This document shows positions 1 through 9,865 of a stretch of DNA of 64,000 nucleotides, piece by piece; within the stretch, counting starts at the first letter, position 1; every line of letters begins with the position of its first letter. This stretch comes from an uncultured Bacteroidales bacterium (lineage in GTDB: Bacteria > Bacteroidota > Bacteroidia > Bacteroidales > F082): positions 26,219-90,218 of the forward strand of contig CAMJQC010000001.1 of assembly GCA_946407975.1 (NCBI GenBank), given 5' to 3'. The notes beneath the pieces were generated by a model. That model was not told the DNA's origin. It searched no databases and saw only the letters and a list, made by a program, of their open reading frames with translations. The position numbers and the translations under genes were made by a program.

Positions 1-1
1 T

Positions 2-595
2 GCTGACAAGACCCTGTTTTCCATGCTGAAAGATTTGAGGAAGACCATCGCAAAGCAAAACAATCTGCCGCCATTTGTCATTTTCCAAGATCCTTCGTTA
101 GAGGATATGGCCATTCAATATCCTATCACTAAGGAAGAAATGACACAGATTGCCGGAGTCGGAGCCGGAAAAGCCGAGAAATTCGGCGAGCCCTTTATCA
201 AACTCATCAAGGAGTACGTCGAGGAAAACGACATCACACGTCCTAACGACATGGTAGTGAAGTCTGTCGTCAACAAATCCGCACTGAAACTCAGCATTAT
301 TCAAAACATCGATAAGAAAATCGCACTCGATGACCTCGCCTATGGAAAAGGCTTGACTTTAAGCGAATTGCTCACCGAGATAGAAAGCATCGTTTCTTCG
401 GGCATGCACCTCGATTTAAACTACTACATCGATGATTTTGTTGACGTATATCATCGTGAAGACATTTTGGAGTATTTCCGGAATGCCGAGACAGATGATG
501 TCAAAACTGCGCTGCAAGAACTTGGAGAGGACGAATACGAAGAAGACGAGATCCGCCTGATGCGTATAAAGTTTTTGTCGGACGTTGGCAACTGA
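2..595 (+). CDS. recQ: ATP-dependent DNA helicase RecQ, C-terminal part (5' truncated by window edge)
   Basis: Frame is open from base 2 (ADKTLFSMLKDLRKTIAKQNNLPPFVIFQDPSLEDMA...); HRDC-like segment 'LRKTIAKQNNLPPFVIF...TQIAGVGAGKAEKFG'. Confidence 0.85.
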   Translation, partial: ADKTLFSMLKDLRKTIAKQNNLPPFVIFQDPSLEDMAIQYPITKEEMTQIAGVGAGKAEKFGEPFIKLIKEYVEENDITRPNDMVVKSVVNKSALKLSIIQNIDKKIALDDLAYGKGLTLSELLTEIESIVSSGMHLDLNYYIDDFVDVYHREDILEYFRNAETDDVKTALQELGEDEYEEDEIRLMRIKFLSDVGN

Positions 596-606
596 TTCCC
601 AATACC

Positions 607-984
607 ATGAAAGGCCTTCGCGTTGCAATTCTCATGCTTCTGATTTCTTTTGCGTCTTGCCATCCCAAGGACAAAACGCCAAAACCTGATGTTTTGATCG
701 ATATGGCGCATATGATCGACCTCATGACAGACCTTCAAATCATCGAAGCAGACTTGAACTATCGTCGTTCTAATGCGGATAACATTGGAGCCTTGACAGA
801 ATCATACTATGCTCAAGTTTTTGAGCACTACGGCATTACCGAAAGCATTTTCTCACAAAACATGGCCTATTACACCCATTATCCAGAGACCTTGGAACGC
901 ATCATGGATTCCGTAACGCTACGGCTGACCAAACAGCAAGACCAGCTCAAAAGAGGAAAAGGCGCACAAACCGGTAAAAACTAA
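607..984 (+). CDS. DUF4296-like lipoprotein
   Basis: Lipobox-like 'LLISFASC'; short Bacteroidetes lipoprotein with 'DLMTDLQIIEADLNYRR...YYAQVFEHYGIT'. Confidence 0.7.
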   Translation: MKGLRVAILMLLISFASCHPKDKTPKPDVLIDMAHMIDLMTDLQIIEADLNYRRSNADNIGALTESYYAQVFEHYGITESIFSQNMAYYTHYPETLERIMDSVTLRLTKQQDQLKRGKGAQTGKN

Positions 985-986
985 AA

Positions 987-1010
987 AAGGCCATTTGCAT
1001 GGCCTTGGTT
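987..1010 (+). terminator. Rho-independent-like hairpin after the DUF4296-like gene
   Basis: aaggccat-ttgc-atggcctt perfect stem followed by T-rich tract. Confidence 0.6.
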
Positions 1011-1031
1011 TGGTTTATAAAAGCAAGATAA

Positions 1032-2090
1032 CTATTTCGTCAATTCACCTGCCAGCAAATCGTTCAGCTTACGTGCAGCATCCAGCAACATGCTTTCATC
1101 GGTAGGTACAGGCAGCTCTTTCTGTTGCATCTTACGCAAAGTCTCTTCAGAGCAGGCCTCCTGATTGCCTTTCACCACCGTGTATTCGTGGTTAAACGAA
1201 GAAGTCACCTCGAAAGGAAAAGCGAAACGGACACGTCCCATATTGATGTCATAGTACTCCAATTGGCCTTTAAGTACGACGCTCTTGCTCTGTTTATGGT
1301 CTGTCACTTCCGCTTTCTTGTCGCCGAGGCTTTCCGTAAATGTCACCGCGTCGTCACGGACGGGCGTCACATTTACTTGAAGGAGTACCACATTAACCAA
1401 TAAATCATAATCGACTTTACGAACCTTCTTCAAGTAAAAATTTGAATGGCTTGTCGCCAATTCAGCGGGATCAAAGGCAAGCACTGCGGTTTCAAAGCCT
1501 TCGGGAAGGCGATAGCCGTATTCATTGGCAAATTCAACCAGCACATTTTCGGATTGGTGCAACAAGGCACGTTGACGAAATTCCTGGATACGGCTACTTT
1601 CAGGATTGGTATGTCGCAACTGCACGATGTATTTCTCTGCCTCTATCGCGTTTTCTTTCGTCCCACTATTGAGCAGTAAATCGGATTTCGCGATCAAATA
1701 GCTTTCAGCCTTATTGCGCGAAACGGTCAATTCATCATCAAGGTCCAGTTTGGCATATTGAATGGCGTTTTTGATACGAGGCGAAAAATGATCCAAAGCC
1801 TCATTTCGGCCTTTCATGCTACGGTAACGCTGATAGATTTCAGGCCAGGCTTCAGGTGCACCCGTGGCCTTCAGGCTTTGAATCCGCTCATGATCAGATT
1901 GGTTAGCCTTATGGTATGCATTCGCCACCATGTTGATGTCATCCGGATCCGTATTGCCATGCGAAATAGAAGGGGCAAGACGTTGAATCACTTCGTCATA
2001 TTGCTGGGCTTCATATAGTTTTCTTGTCGTATTGCACGAAACAAGGGCATAGCCAAGCAGCAACACAAAGAACAGTCTGGTATTTTTCAT
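1032..2090 (-). CDS. Lipoprotein with TPR-like helical content, function unknown
   Basis: Signal/lipobox MKNTRLFFVLLLGYALVSC; 'LYEAQQYDEVIQRLAPSI...' repeat-like N-terminus. Confidence 0.6.
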   Translation of the reverse strand: MKNTRLFFVLLLGYALVSCNTTRKLYEAQQYDEVIQRLAPSISHGNTDPDDINMVANAYHKANQSDHERIQSLKATGAPEAWPEIYQRYRSMKGRNEALDHFSPRIKNAIQYAKLDLDDELTVSRNKAESYLIAKSDLLLNSGTKENAIEAEKYIVQLRHTNPESSRIQEFRQRALLHQSENVLVEFANEYGYRLPEGFETAVLAFDPAELATSHSNFYLKKVRKVDYDLLVNVVLLQVNVTPVRDDAVTFTESLGDKKAEVTDHKQSKSVVLKGQLEYYDINMGRVRFAFPFEVTSSFNHEYTVVKGNQEACSEETLRKMQQKELPVPTDESMLLDAARKLNDLLAGELTK

Positions 2091-2188
2091 AATAAACAAA
2101 GATTTACTCTACAAACACTACAAATATCGCACCAAATTATTTATTTGAAAATACGAATGAAAACGCCAGCCGATAAGCAGCAATTCGC

Positions 2189-2196
2189 TATTTTTG
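2189..2196 (+). promoter_or_regulatory. Bacteroidetes-type -7 element (TATTTTTG)
   Basis: TAnnTTTG match 24 nt upstream of ATG 2220; argues against the longer ORF start at 2145. Confidence 0.45.
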
Positions 2197-2219
2197 TACC
2201 CTATAATCTATTCACAGAA

Positions 2220-3191
2220 ATGGAAAAAATAAAACAGTTACAGAAAGAATTCTCTTCTTTCCTCGAGACCTGCAATTATATGGGTACTCCGTCTGAACTC
2301 TATGCTCCCATCGCTTACACGATTCTGCAAAAAGGCAAACGCTTGCGCCCGATGCTTTGCCTTTTGGCCAACGACATGTTTGGTGGCAACGTAGAAGACG
2401 CTCTTTGGCCTGCTTTGGCGTTGGAGACCTTTCACAACTACACTTTAATCCATGACGACATCATGGACAATGCCCCTATTCGGCGTGGCATGCCGACCGT
2501 ATGTCGCAAATGGGGTGACAATGCCGCCATCCTTTCAGGCGACGCCATGCACGCCATGGCTTTTGAATTTGCTTTGAAAACAAAAAAAAGCGCGGAAACA
2601 ATTCAATTGCTTTGCACGGTAGACCGTGAGGTATGCGAGGGACAACAATACGACATGGAGTTCGAAAGTCGCAAAGAGGTCAGTATTGAAGAATACTTGG
2701 AGATGATCCGGCTGAAAACGGCAGTCCTACTAGCTACCAGCGCAAAGATGGGCGCCATGATTGCAGGAGCCGATGCAGAGAATTTGACTAAAATATACGA
2801 TTTTGGCATCAACTTAGGCATGAGTTTCCAGTTGCAGGACGACATTTTAGACCTCTATAGTAATGTGGAGACTTTTGGGAAATGCCACGGAGGAGACATC
2901 GCAGACAACAAAAAGACCTATCTGTACTTAAAGGCCATGGAACTGTCCGATGCCAAAGACAAGAAGCGCCTTCAGTGGCTTTTCTCCATGAAAATAGACC
3001 ACGACTTGGAAGAAAAAATCGCAGAAGTGCAATCCATCTACGACAAGCTGAACGTAAAAAAAGCCACTGAAGACCTTATCAGCAACTATGAAGACAAAGC
3101 CTTTGCGGCATTATCTGAGATCCATATCCCTGATGAAAGAAAAAAGCATCTCAACGCTTACGCTGAGATGCTTTCAAAAAGATCGAAGTAA
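2220..3191 (+). CDS. Polyprenyl (isoprenoid) diphosphate synthase
   Basis: First Asp-rich motif 'HDDIMDNAPIRRG' and second 'FQLQDDILDLY'; GKRLRP motif. Confidence 0.9.
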   Translation: MEKIKQLQKEFSSFLETCNYMGTPSELYAPIAYTILQKGKRLRPMLCLLANDMFGGNVEDALWPALALETFHNYTLIHDDIMDNAPIRRGMPTVCRKWGDNAAILSGDAMHAMAFEFALKTKKSAETIQLLCTVDREVCEGQQYDMEFESRKEVSIEEYLEMIRLKTAVLLATSAKMGAMIAGADAENLTKIYDFGINLGMSFQLQDDILDLYSNVETFGKCHGGDIADNKKTYLYLKAMELSDAKDKKRLQWLFSMKIDHDLEEKIAEVQSIYDKLNVKKATEDLISNYEDKAFAALSEIHIPDERKKHLNAYAEMLSKRSK

Positions 3192-3193
3192 GA

Positions 3194-3598
3194 TTAGTTT
3201 TTCTCTTCTTTTTTGGGAGTAGGCTTATTGGCTTTCTCTTCTTCTTTTAAAACGGCTTTATCAACTTTCTTGCCGTCTTTGGCTTCGCCTTTGCAGCAGT
3301 TCTGCTTAGCATCTTTTACTCCTTTAGCGTCAAGTTTGTTGAGTTTAGCATTTGCTGGTTTGCCTTTAACAGTCTTTTCTTCTTTGCCTTTAACAACCTT
3401 TTCATCGTTCATCTTGTTCTTTTCGCCAATGCTAACAGCAGCAGCTTTCGAATCAGACTTAGAATCGACTTTGATTTCAGTTTTAGGCTCAGCCTTAGAA
3501 TCAGATTTTTTTACATCCTGTGCATTAGCACCTTGAATGCTCATGGCACCAATAGCTAAGAAAGACATGATGCCAACCAATAATGATGATTTTCTCAT
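3194..3598 (-). CDS. Secreted Lys/Asp/Glu-rich low-complexity protein
   Basis: Signal peptide MRKSSLLVGIMSFLAIGAMSIQGANAQ followed by K/E/D/S-rich low-complexity sequence. Confidence 0.55.
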   Translation of the reverse strand: MRKSSLLVGIMSFLAIGAMSIQGANAQDVKKSDSKAEPKTEIKVDSKSDSKAAAVSIGEKNKMNDEKVVKGKEEKTVKGKPANAKLNKLDAKGVKDAKQNCCKGEAKDGKKVDKAVLKEEEKANKPTPKKEEKN

Positions 3599-3686
3599 TT
3601 TTAATTAGATTTTATTGTGAATACAATTAGTTTGATGTTTTATTCATTGCAAAAACCGTTCCAAAAATACACATTTTTTTCATCCA

Positions 3687-4898
3687 TCAAGGCAAAAATA
3701 AACAGCTATCACCATAACTTAAAAACCGGAACCCATTTTCCATAGCAAAACGGTAGCATTCCTTCCATCGATCACCGATCAGTGCCGACACTAGCAACAG
3801 CAACGTACTCTTAGGTTGATGAAAGTTTGTGATAAGGCCCGTGATGACGCGCATCTGGTAAGACGGGGCAATCATCAAAGAAGTAGAAGCCTCGAGATGG
3901 GTGAGCCGATGCATGTCTAAAAAGCCGAGGATATACTGCAAGGCTTCTTTTACGGGAAGCGGTTCATGCTGCTCATAGGGATACCATTGATCCACATGCA
4001 AGGTGCGCATTTCCTTTCCCTGCTCTTTCAACATCATTCCAATCCAATACAGGCTTTCCAACGTACGGGTACTGGTAGTCCCAACAGGAATGATATCCTT
4101 CCCGATATGGCTCATCAAGTTCTCGATCGTCGATTTACGGACAATGATAGTCTCCGAATGCATGGCGTGTTCTCCGATAGTCTCTGTTGCAACCGGTCGG
4201 AAAGTGCCAGCCCCCACATGTAGCGTAACTTCATCGAAAGAGAAACCTTGAGAGCGAAGGCTTTCAAGAAGCGGCTTCGTAAAATGCAATCCAGCCGTAG
4301 GGGCTGCTACAGAACCGTCGTAGCGGGCAAAAACCGTCTGATAACGGTCGCGGTCATCAGGTTCCGCATCCCGATGCAGGTAAGGCGGCAACGGGATCTC
4401 GCCAGCCGCTTCCAAAACGGAAGCAAATGGCAAATGTGACGGCGTCCACGAAAACTCGATTTCCGAATACTGGTCATTCTGGGCGATGCGATTTGCATTT
4501 AGTACGACCTCCTCGTCCCCCACGAGCAACGTCATGGAAAGCAGACCTTCATGCCAACGTTTTGCATTTCCCACCAAACACTTCCAACGTACTGGTGACG
4601 AAGAACTAAAAGCGACTTGATAATCATTATCCGGCTCCAGACAAAACACCTCAACATGCGCACCTGTCGGTTTCCTGAACTGCAACCGGGCACGGATGAC
4701 CTTTGTCTCATTGAAGACCAACAAGGCGTTGTTAGGAAGGTATGCTCCGATATGCCTGAATTGCGAAGCCTGAATCTCATCCTCCTTTAGCACCAACAAT
4801 TTAGAGGCATCACGCTCAGGGAGCGGATATTTGGCAATGCGTTCCTCTGGCAAAGGATAGTCGTATTCCTCAATGGAAATGGCTCTGACATCCGTCAT
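3687..4898 (-). CDS. queA: S-adenosylmethionine:tRNA ribosyltransferase-isomerase
   Basis: YDYPLPEERIAKYPLPERDASKLLV, 'FNETKVIRARL', 'PTAGLHFT', 'HVGAGTFRPV' family signatures. Confidence 0.95.
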   Translation of the reverse strand: MTDVRAISIEEYDYPLPEERIAKYPLPERDASKLLVLKEDEIQASQFRHIGAYLPNNALLVFNETKVIRARLQFRKPTGAHVEVFCLEPDNDYQVAFSSSSPVRWKCLVGNAKRWHEGLLSMTLLVGDEEVVLNANRIAQNDQYSEIEFSWTPSHLPFASVLEAAGEIPLPPYLHRDAEPDDRDRYQTVFARYDGSVAAPTAGLHFTKPLLESLRSQGFSFDEVTLHVGAGTFRPVATETIGEHAMHSETIIVRKSTIENLMSHIGKDIIPVGTTSTRTLESLYWIGMMLKEQGKEMRTLHVDQWYPYEQHEPLPVKEALQYILGFLDMHRLTHLEASTSLMIAPSYQMRVITGLITNFHQPKSTLLLLVSALIGDRWKECYRFAMENGFRFLSYGDSCLFLP

Positions 4899-4944
4899 AA
4901 TCGAAATTTTGTGCAAAAGTAGGCCATATTTTCCAAAATCCGAC

Positions 4945-4952
4945 TACCTTTG
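4945..4952 (+). promoter_or_regulatory. Bacteroidetes-type -7 element (TACCTTTG)
   Basis: TAnnTTTG match 22 nt upstream of the GtrA-family start. Confidence 0.45.
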
Positions 4953-4974
4953 CCACAAAAATCGTCAGGTTTAG

Positions 4975-5385
4975 ATGAAAGCGATATTAATGAAAATAGA
5001 ATTGTCAAGAGCGTTTCTGTTTAAATTCTTGAAATTCGGCGTTGTGGGTTTATCTGGCGTTTTCGTCAACTTTGGCATCACCTATGTCTGTAAAGAATGG
5101 CTGAAACTCAACAAATACCTGAGCAACATCCTGGGATTTGTTTTCGCCGCCACCACCAACTATATCCTGAACCGCATCTGGACTTTTGAAAGCACCAACC
5201 CTCAAATCGGTACAGAATACGCCAAATATTTCATCATTTCATTAGTAGGATTAGGGTTAGACACGCTAACCGTGTATCTCCTCAATGGGAAACTAAAGTG
5301 GAACTTCTACCTCAGCAAAGTCTTTGCCGTCGGTGTTTCCACCTTGTGGAACTTCTTTGGCAACCTCCTGTTTACCTTTGCCTAA
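4975..5385 (+). CDS. GtrA-family membrane protein
   Basis: FLKFGVVGLSGVFVNFGITYV...NYILNRIWTF; four predicted TM helices. Confidence 0.85.
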   Translation: MKAILMKIELSRAFLFKFLKFGVVGLSGVFVNFGITYVCKEWLKLNKYLSNILGFVFAATTNYILNRIWTFESTNPQIGTEYAKYFIISLVGLGLDTLTVYLLNGKLKWNFYLSKVFAVGVSTLWNFFGNLLFTFA

Positions 5386-5386
5386 G

Positions 5387-5872
5387 TCAGCTCAAAAACT
5401 TATCAAGGAAGATAAACGGCATCAGCGACTCGACACCATCAAACACCATGACGGGTCCGACTTCACCTTGACATATCACGCGAAGAGGCCGTTTGGAGAC
5501 CTGCTCCACTTCCACCATCACCTGACGGCATGCCCCGCAGGGCGCTACAGGTTCCGCAATAGTCTTTGAACGTGAAAAAGCAGTGACAGCGAGGGCTTCG
5601 ACAGCAACTCCCGGATACTGTGACATGGCGGCAAACAGGACTGTGCGCTCTGCACAGAGGCCGCTCGGATAGGCTGCGTTCTCGATATTGCTGCCTCGCA
5701 TTATGACACCATTTGCCAGACGAACTGCGGCACCCACGTTGAACTTCGAGTATGGAGCGTAAGCCGTCTTCGCTGCCTCGTGAGCCACTCGCATCAGTTC
5801 GGCATCCTGAGCGTCAAGCTCTTCAACACCGTCATACACCACATAAGGGCAAATAAACTGTTCCTTTTTCAT
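5387..5872 (-). CDS. cdd: Cytidine deaminase
   Basis: AYAPYSKFNVGAAV, 'GSNIENAAYPSGLCAERTVLFAA', 'PCGACRQVM' zinc-site motifs. Confidence 0.95.
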   Translation of the reverse strand: MKKEQFICPYVVYDGVEELDAQDAELMRVAHEAAKTAYAPYSKFNVGAAVRLANGVIMRGSNIENAAYPSGLCAERTVLFAAMSQYPGVAVEALAVTAFSRSKTIAEPVAPCGACRQVMVEVEQVSKRPLRVICQGEVGPVMVFDGVESLMPFIFLDKFLS

Positions 5873-7488
5873 ATTTTTATTTTTTGAGGGTCTTTTTCAA
5901 AACTCGAAGAGTCCTCCCGTTTGAGGCCAAGCAGGAACAACGCACTGAAGAAAGCATAAAACATGGCACCCGCCTGCGTCTCAATCGTGTCTTCCGGAAA
6001 CATGGAAAGCACCAGGATGCAAAGGAAAATCGTGTAAAGATAATGGCGATTTCTCTTCGCTGACAAATAAGGATAGAACAACACGACGAGAAACAGCGCC
6101 AGCCCGACAACACCAAAGCCAACCGTAATGGACAGATACTGATTGTGGGCTTTGTGGCGAAATTCCTCTTTCAATGGCGAACGGAGCTCCTCATACGCTT
6201 GGCGGAAAGCGTTGGGCACATCGCCAGTCCCCACGCCAAAGAGCCAGTGTTTCCTGATCAGATACAAAGAAGCACGCGTGTATTCAATACGCTGTGAGAG
6301 AGAGCCTCCGTTAGGATTATTGAAACGACGATAGACGTTGTATTCGAATATCGTAGAAGACAACCTGGCACGCAGACCTGGTTGCAACCAATTGTTATAA
6401 TTGGCCACACCTTGTTCTATGTTTCTGACATCCTCATCGGTGAGCGCCATTACGCCTTCTGCATCCTTTCGCAAGCCTTTTGAAGTCAGATAACGCGCCA
6501 ATGTCGATTCAAGGTCCTCCCCGTTGGCTGTCTTGTCGCTCCATGCCAGACCGCTGCGCTTCGGCCAGGTCTCTTGCAGTTCCTTCCGGCAGTAATACAA
6601 TCCGACATAACGTCCGTCCTCGACATGATTGTATATCGTGTCGTGCCAATAATCATTTCCTAATGCTGTCTTCTTTTCCAGTTTGTCGAAATCAACCGTT
6701 TCAATTGTCATCATAGGTTTCGCCATACGATAAACCACCATGCTTCCCAGAACCAAGGCCGTCAACGCCAGGACGACAATACCGATACGCCAACCCGCAC
6801 CATTCTTCCAACGCAAAAACGCATAAACGATGGAAACCATCAACGCCGCTGCCAGAACGACATATCCGGACAGCGTTTCAAAGATATAGACCTGATAACA
6901 GAACCAGAGCATCAGCATGACATAGACGACTAGCATCCACTTTGACTTCTGACGTTCAGTATAAAGGTAATAGCCTAAAATGAAGACACAGAAAACGATT
7001 TGCAGACAGAACCGGATATGGCTGATGAAACGGGAGATCTCCCGCACATCTTCATAATCATGTTTCAGATACGCGGCAAAACTAAACCATGTAGCCACAA
7101 ACACGGAGAGTACATACAGCTTGATGAGCCCATCGCCCTGCTTGCGGTTAAGAGCTGGCATCGACGACATGACAAAAGGCAGCACCAACAAGGGCAATTT
7201 GACACGCAGATCCTTGAAAGCATAGGAAAAATCGGAGGTGTAAACGAGTCCGACCACATGCAAAAGATACAGCGAAACAAGAAGAACGGCGGTCTTATTA
7301 CGAGAAAAAGCATGCCATTTTGCACTGAAATCCTTATTGACAATGCCGTCGGCAATCCATACCGCTGCCAGCCAAAACTGCGACATGCCCATCAGGAAAG
7401 GTGAAAGCGTCAGACCAACGGCTGTCAGGACCAAACCGATGAAATAGGCTTGTCGTGTGAGATTCTTTAGCTGGACTTTCTCAGTCAT
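5869..7488 (-). CDS. O-antigen ligase family (Wzy_C-like) membrane protein
   Basis: Polytopic protein with 'HWLFGVGTGDVPNAF...HKAHNQYLSITVGFGVVGLALF'. Confidence 0.8.
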   Translation of the reverse strand: MTEKVQLKNLTRQAYFIGLVLTAVGLTLSPFLMGMSQFWLAAVWIADGIVNKDFSAKWHAFSRNKTAVLLVSLYLLHVVGLVYTSDFSYAFKDLRVKLPLLVLPFVMSSMPALNRKQGDGLIKLYVLSVFVATWFSFAAYLKHDYEDVREISRFISHIRFCLQIVFCVFILGYYLYTERQKSKWMLVVYVMLMLWFCYQVYIFETLSGYVVLAAALMVSIVYAFLRWKNGAGWRIGIVVLALTALVLGSMVVYRMAKPMMTIETVDFDKLEKKTALGNDYWHDTIYNHVEDGRYVGLYYCRKELQETWPKRSGLAWSDKTANGEDLESTLARYLTSKGLRKDAEGVMALTDEDVRNIEQGVANYNNWLQPGLRARLSSTIFEYNVYRRFNNPNGGSLSQRIEYTRASLYLIRKHWLFGVGTGDVPNAFRQAYEELRSPLKEEFRHKAHNQYLSITVGFGVVGLALFLVVLFYPYLSAKRNRHYLYTIFLCILVLSMFPEDTIETQAGAMFYAFFSALFLLGLKREDSSSFEKDPQKIKI

Positions 7489-7500
7489 AAATGCTGTTTG

Positions 7501-9159
7501 TTATTTGCCCGAGGCAGGCTTTAACAGTTGTTTGTATTCGTTTTTCCCGTTTGTATTCAATAAAATCTCCGTTGCACGTTTTAAGTCAGGGTCGTTTTGG
7601 ATTCCAGCGATTATTCTTCCCTGCTGATAATAATATCGTCCCACAATCTCAGAGCGAAGCAGTTCTTCGACATCCTTGCGGTTCTTTTCCAAATCGTTTG
7701 CCTTATCGGCAGCGAGTGTCGTCTCCAAAGCCTTGATTTGGGCTTCGATCTGGTCATAATAGCCTTCCTCCTTCGCCGCTTTCTTAAGCAGCTCCAATTG
7801 CTTCTCGCTTTCAGTGGTATAAGAAAACGCTTTGTCTTTCACGAATTTGACAAAATCCATATAGATGGCATCGTCGATTTTGAAAGACTCGGCGGGAGCG
7901 ATAGTCTTATGTTCGTGGCAGAACTTATTGGCATAATCGAAGATGTAGTTCTTCCCATACAAGTAACTGGTAACTGTAGCATACATATCGCGTTTTACTG
8001 CAACATCGGGCATTATGCCGTGACCTTCGTAAACAGTACGGCCGCCTAGTGTCGAAAACGCCTTCCCTAGCGTATCCTGCTTGTGTTGAGTGCTGTCCTT
8101 CTTATGGGAATAGTCGATCTCCTGAATACAGCGGCCACTGGGGATATAATATTTGGCCACCGTAACCTTCATTTGCGTGTTATAGCTAAGTGGAAGTATG
8201 TTTTGCACGAGCCCCTTCCCAAAAGTGCGTTCGCCTATGATGACGCCACGGTCATAATCCTGAATGGCGCCAGCCACGATCTCGCTTGCTGAGGCAGAAG
8301 AGCCGTTGACAAGAACAGCCAGCGGCAACTGCTCATCAAAAGATTCGTGAAGTGTTGGATGCACACTGTTAGCGTTGGCAGCCTTACCGCGCATCGAAAC
8401 GACAGGTTTGCCTTTAGGAATAAACAAATTGACAATATCGACGGCTTCGTTCATCAGACCGCCGCCATTGCCACGCAAATCGAGGACGAAACCTTTCAAC
8501 TCGTGTTTCTCCTTCATCTCCACAAGTTTTTCCTTCAGTTCTGCCGCCACATCACGGGTAAAACCGGTAAGAATAAGATAGCCGATGCCATTATCGAAGA
8601 CGGTATAATAAGGAATGTTGTCAATCTTGACCTTCTCGCGTTTTAAAACCTTCTCAATAGGCTTCTCCTCCCCATAACGCTTAATCGTCAGTTTCACCTC
8701 AGTACCGGGCTGACCCTTCAGCAACTCGCTCACTTCGGCGGTGTTTTTGTTGTGCGTGTCGATGCCATTCACCGAAAGGATAACGTCGCCTGCTACCAGG
8801 CCTGCTTTTTGAGCTGGCCAGCCGAAATAAGGTTCAGAGATGCGCGTATACTCGCCATCATATTGAATCAACGCTCCAATGCCGCCGTATTCGCCCGTCG
8901 TGATAAAACGGGCGTTTTCGATCTCTGACTCAGGAATAAAGACCGTATAAGGGTCCAAGCCTTGCAGCATGGCATCGATAGCCGACTCGTTCAGTTCCGC
9001 CGGATTGATCTCATCGACATAATTCAAGTTCAGTTCCTTTAAAAGACTATTGTAGATATCGAGACTTTTTGCAATCTCGAAATTATTCTGTTTCTCTTGG
9101 GCCAACAAGCCGAAAGGCAAGGCCAGCAACAAGACTAGAGTTAGAATTCTATATTTCAT
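7501..9159 (-). CDS. S41 family C-terminal processing peptidase with PDZ domain
   Basis: Signal peptide; PDZ 'GDVILSVNGIDTHNKNTAEVSELLKGQPGTEVKLTIKR'; 'GFVLDLRGNGGGLMNEAVDI', 'VNGSSASASEIVAGAIQDYDRGVIIGERTFGKG'. Confidence 0.95.
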   Translation of the reverse strand: MKYRILTLVLLLALPFGLLAQEKQNNFEIAKSLDIYNSLLKELNLNYVDEINPAELNESAIDAMLQGLDPYTVFIPESEIENARFITTGEYGGIGALIQYDGEYTRISEPYFGWPAQKAGLVAGDVILSVNGIDTHNKNTAEVSELLKGQPGTEVKLTIKRYGEEKPIEKVLKREKVKIDNIPYYTVFDNGIGYLILTGFTRDVAAELKEKLVEMKEKHELKGFVLDLRGNGGGLMNEAVDIVNLFIPKGKPVVSMRGKAANANSVHPTLHESFDEQLPLAVLVNGSSASASEIVAGAIQDYDRGVIIGERTFGKGLVQNILPLSYNTQMKVTVAKYYIPSGRCIQEIDYSHKKDSTQHKQDTLGKAFSTLGGRTVYEGHGIMPDVAVKRDMYATVTSYLYGKNYIFDYANKFCHEHKTIAPAESFKIDDAIYMDFVKFVKDKAFSYTTESEKQLELLKKAAKEEGYYDQIEAQIKALETTLAADKANDLEKNRKDVEELLRSEIVGRYYYQQGRIIAGIQNDPDLKRATEILLNTNGKNEYKQLLKPASGK

Positions 9160-9185
9160 TTTATTTGATCGTTTTCATGGTTCAT

Positions 9186-9434
9186 TTAAGGAACAGGGTC
9201 ATAGCCGCTTCCGCCCCATGGGTTACACGAAAGGACCCGTTTAATCGTCAGCCAGCCACCTTTGACAGCGCCATATTTCTGCAGTGCCTCGATGCCGTAA
9301 TTGGAGCAGGTGGGCGTATAGCGACACGACTTCCCGATATAAGGTGAAAGCGTCGCCTGATACACCCTGATCAAGAAAATCAGGAAGTTCGTCGGCAGCC
9401 TTTTAATCCGATGCCATATCTTTCTTGAATTCAT
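9186..9434 (-). CDS. yidD: Membrane protein insertion efficiency factor YidD
   Basis: [33 protein letters not shown]...[12 protein letters not shown]. Confidence 0.93.
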   Translation of the reverse strand: MNSRKIWHRIKRLPTNFLIFLIRVYQATLSPYIGKSCRYTPTCSNYGIEALQKYGAVKGGWLTIKRVLSCNPWGGSGYDPVP

Positions 9435-9816
9435 GTCTCTTCGCAATTTCTTTGACGGCCTTTCGGGTCTTGTTGAACACTTCGGCATAAGAATGTACCA
9501 CCGTGGCATTATAAATTAACGCCACGTCAAGCGATATATTATGCCGATCACATATCTCCTGAAGGCTGCTTTTGTTTTTCCGCCATGCCTCACGCACCAA
9601 CCGCTTGACGCGGTTCCGCTTGATGGCGTGATGAAACCGCTTCTTCGACACCGACACCAACATGCGGCACGTAGGCTTCTGGTCATGAACGGGACGAAAA
9701 AGGTAAATGACACGGTATGGATAATAAGAAAAGCCGACCCCTTTTTTAAAAAGGAATTCGACTTCACTTTCTTTGCAAAGATGTTCGTATTTTGGAAAAT
9801 CTTCCATACTTGCCAT
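9403..9816 (-). CDS. rnpA: Ribonuclease P protein component
   Basis: '[26 protein letters not shown]' RnpA signature; overlaps yidD start. Confidence 0.92.
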   Translation of the reverse strand: MASMEDFPKYEHLCKESEVEFLFKKGVGFSYYPYRVIYLFRPVHDQKPTCRMLVSVSKKRFHHAIKRNRVKRLVREAWRKNKSSLQEICDRHNISLDVALIYNATVVHSYAEVFNKTRKAVKEIAKRHEFKKDMASD

Positions 9817-9865
9817 AATCAAGCTGTTGAAATGGCAAAAGTAAGGTTTTTTGCCGAAAAAAGGA

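Noticed and set aside
2145-2219. 25-codon N-terminal extension of the polyprenyl synthetase ORF
   Set aside because: A TATTTTTG promoter element lies inside it and the family typically begins near MEKIKQL; start placed at 2220.
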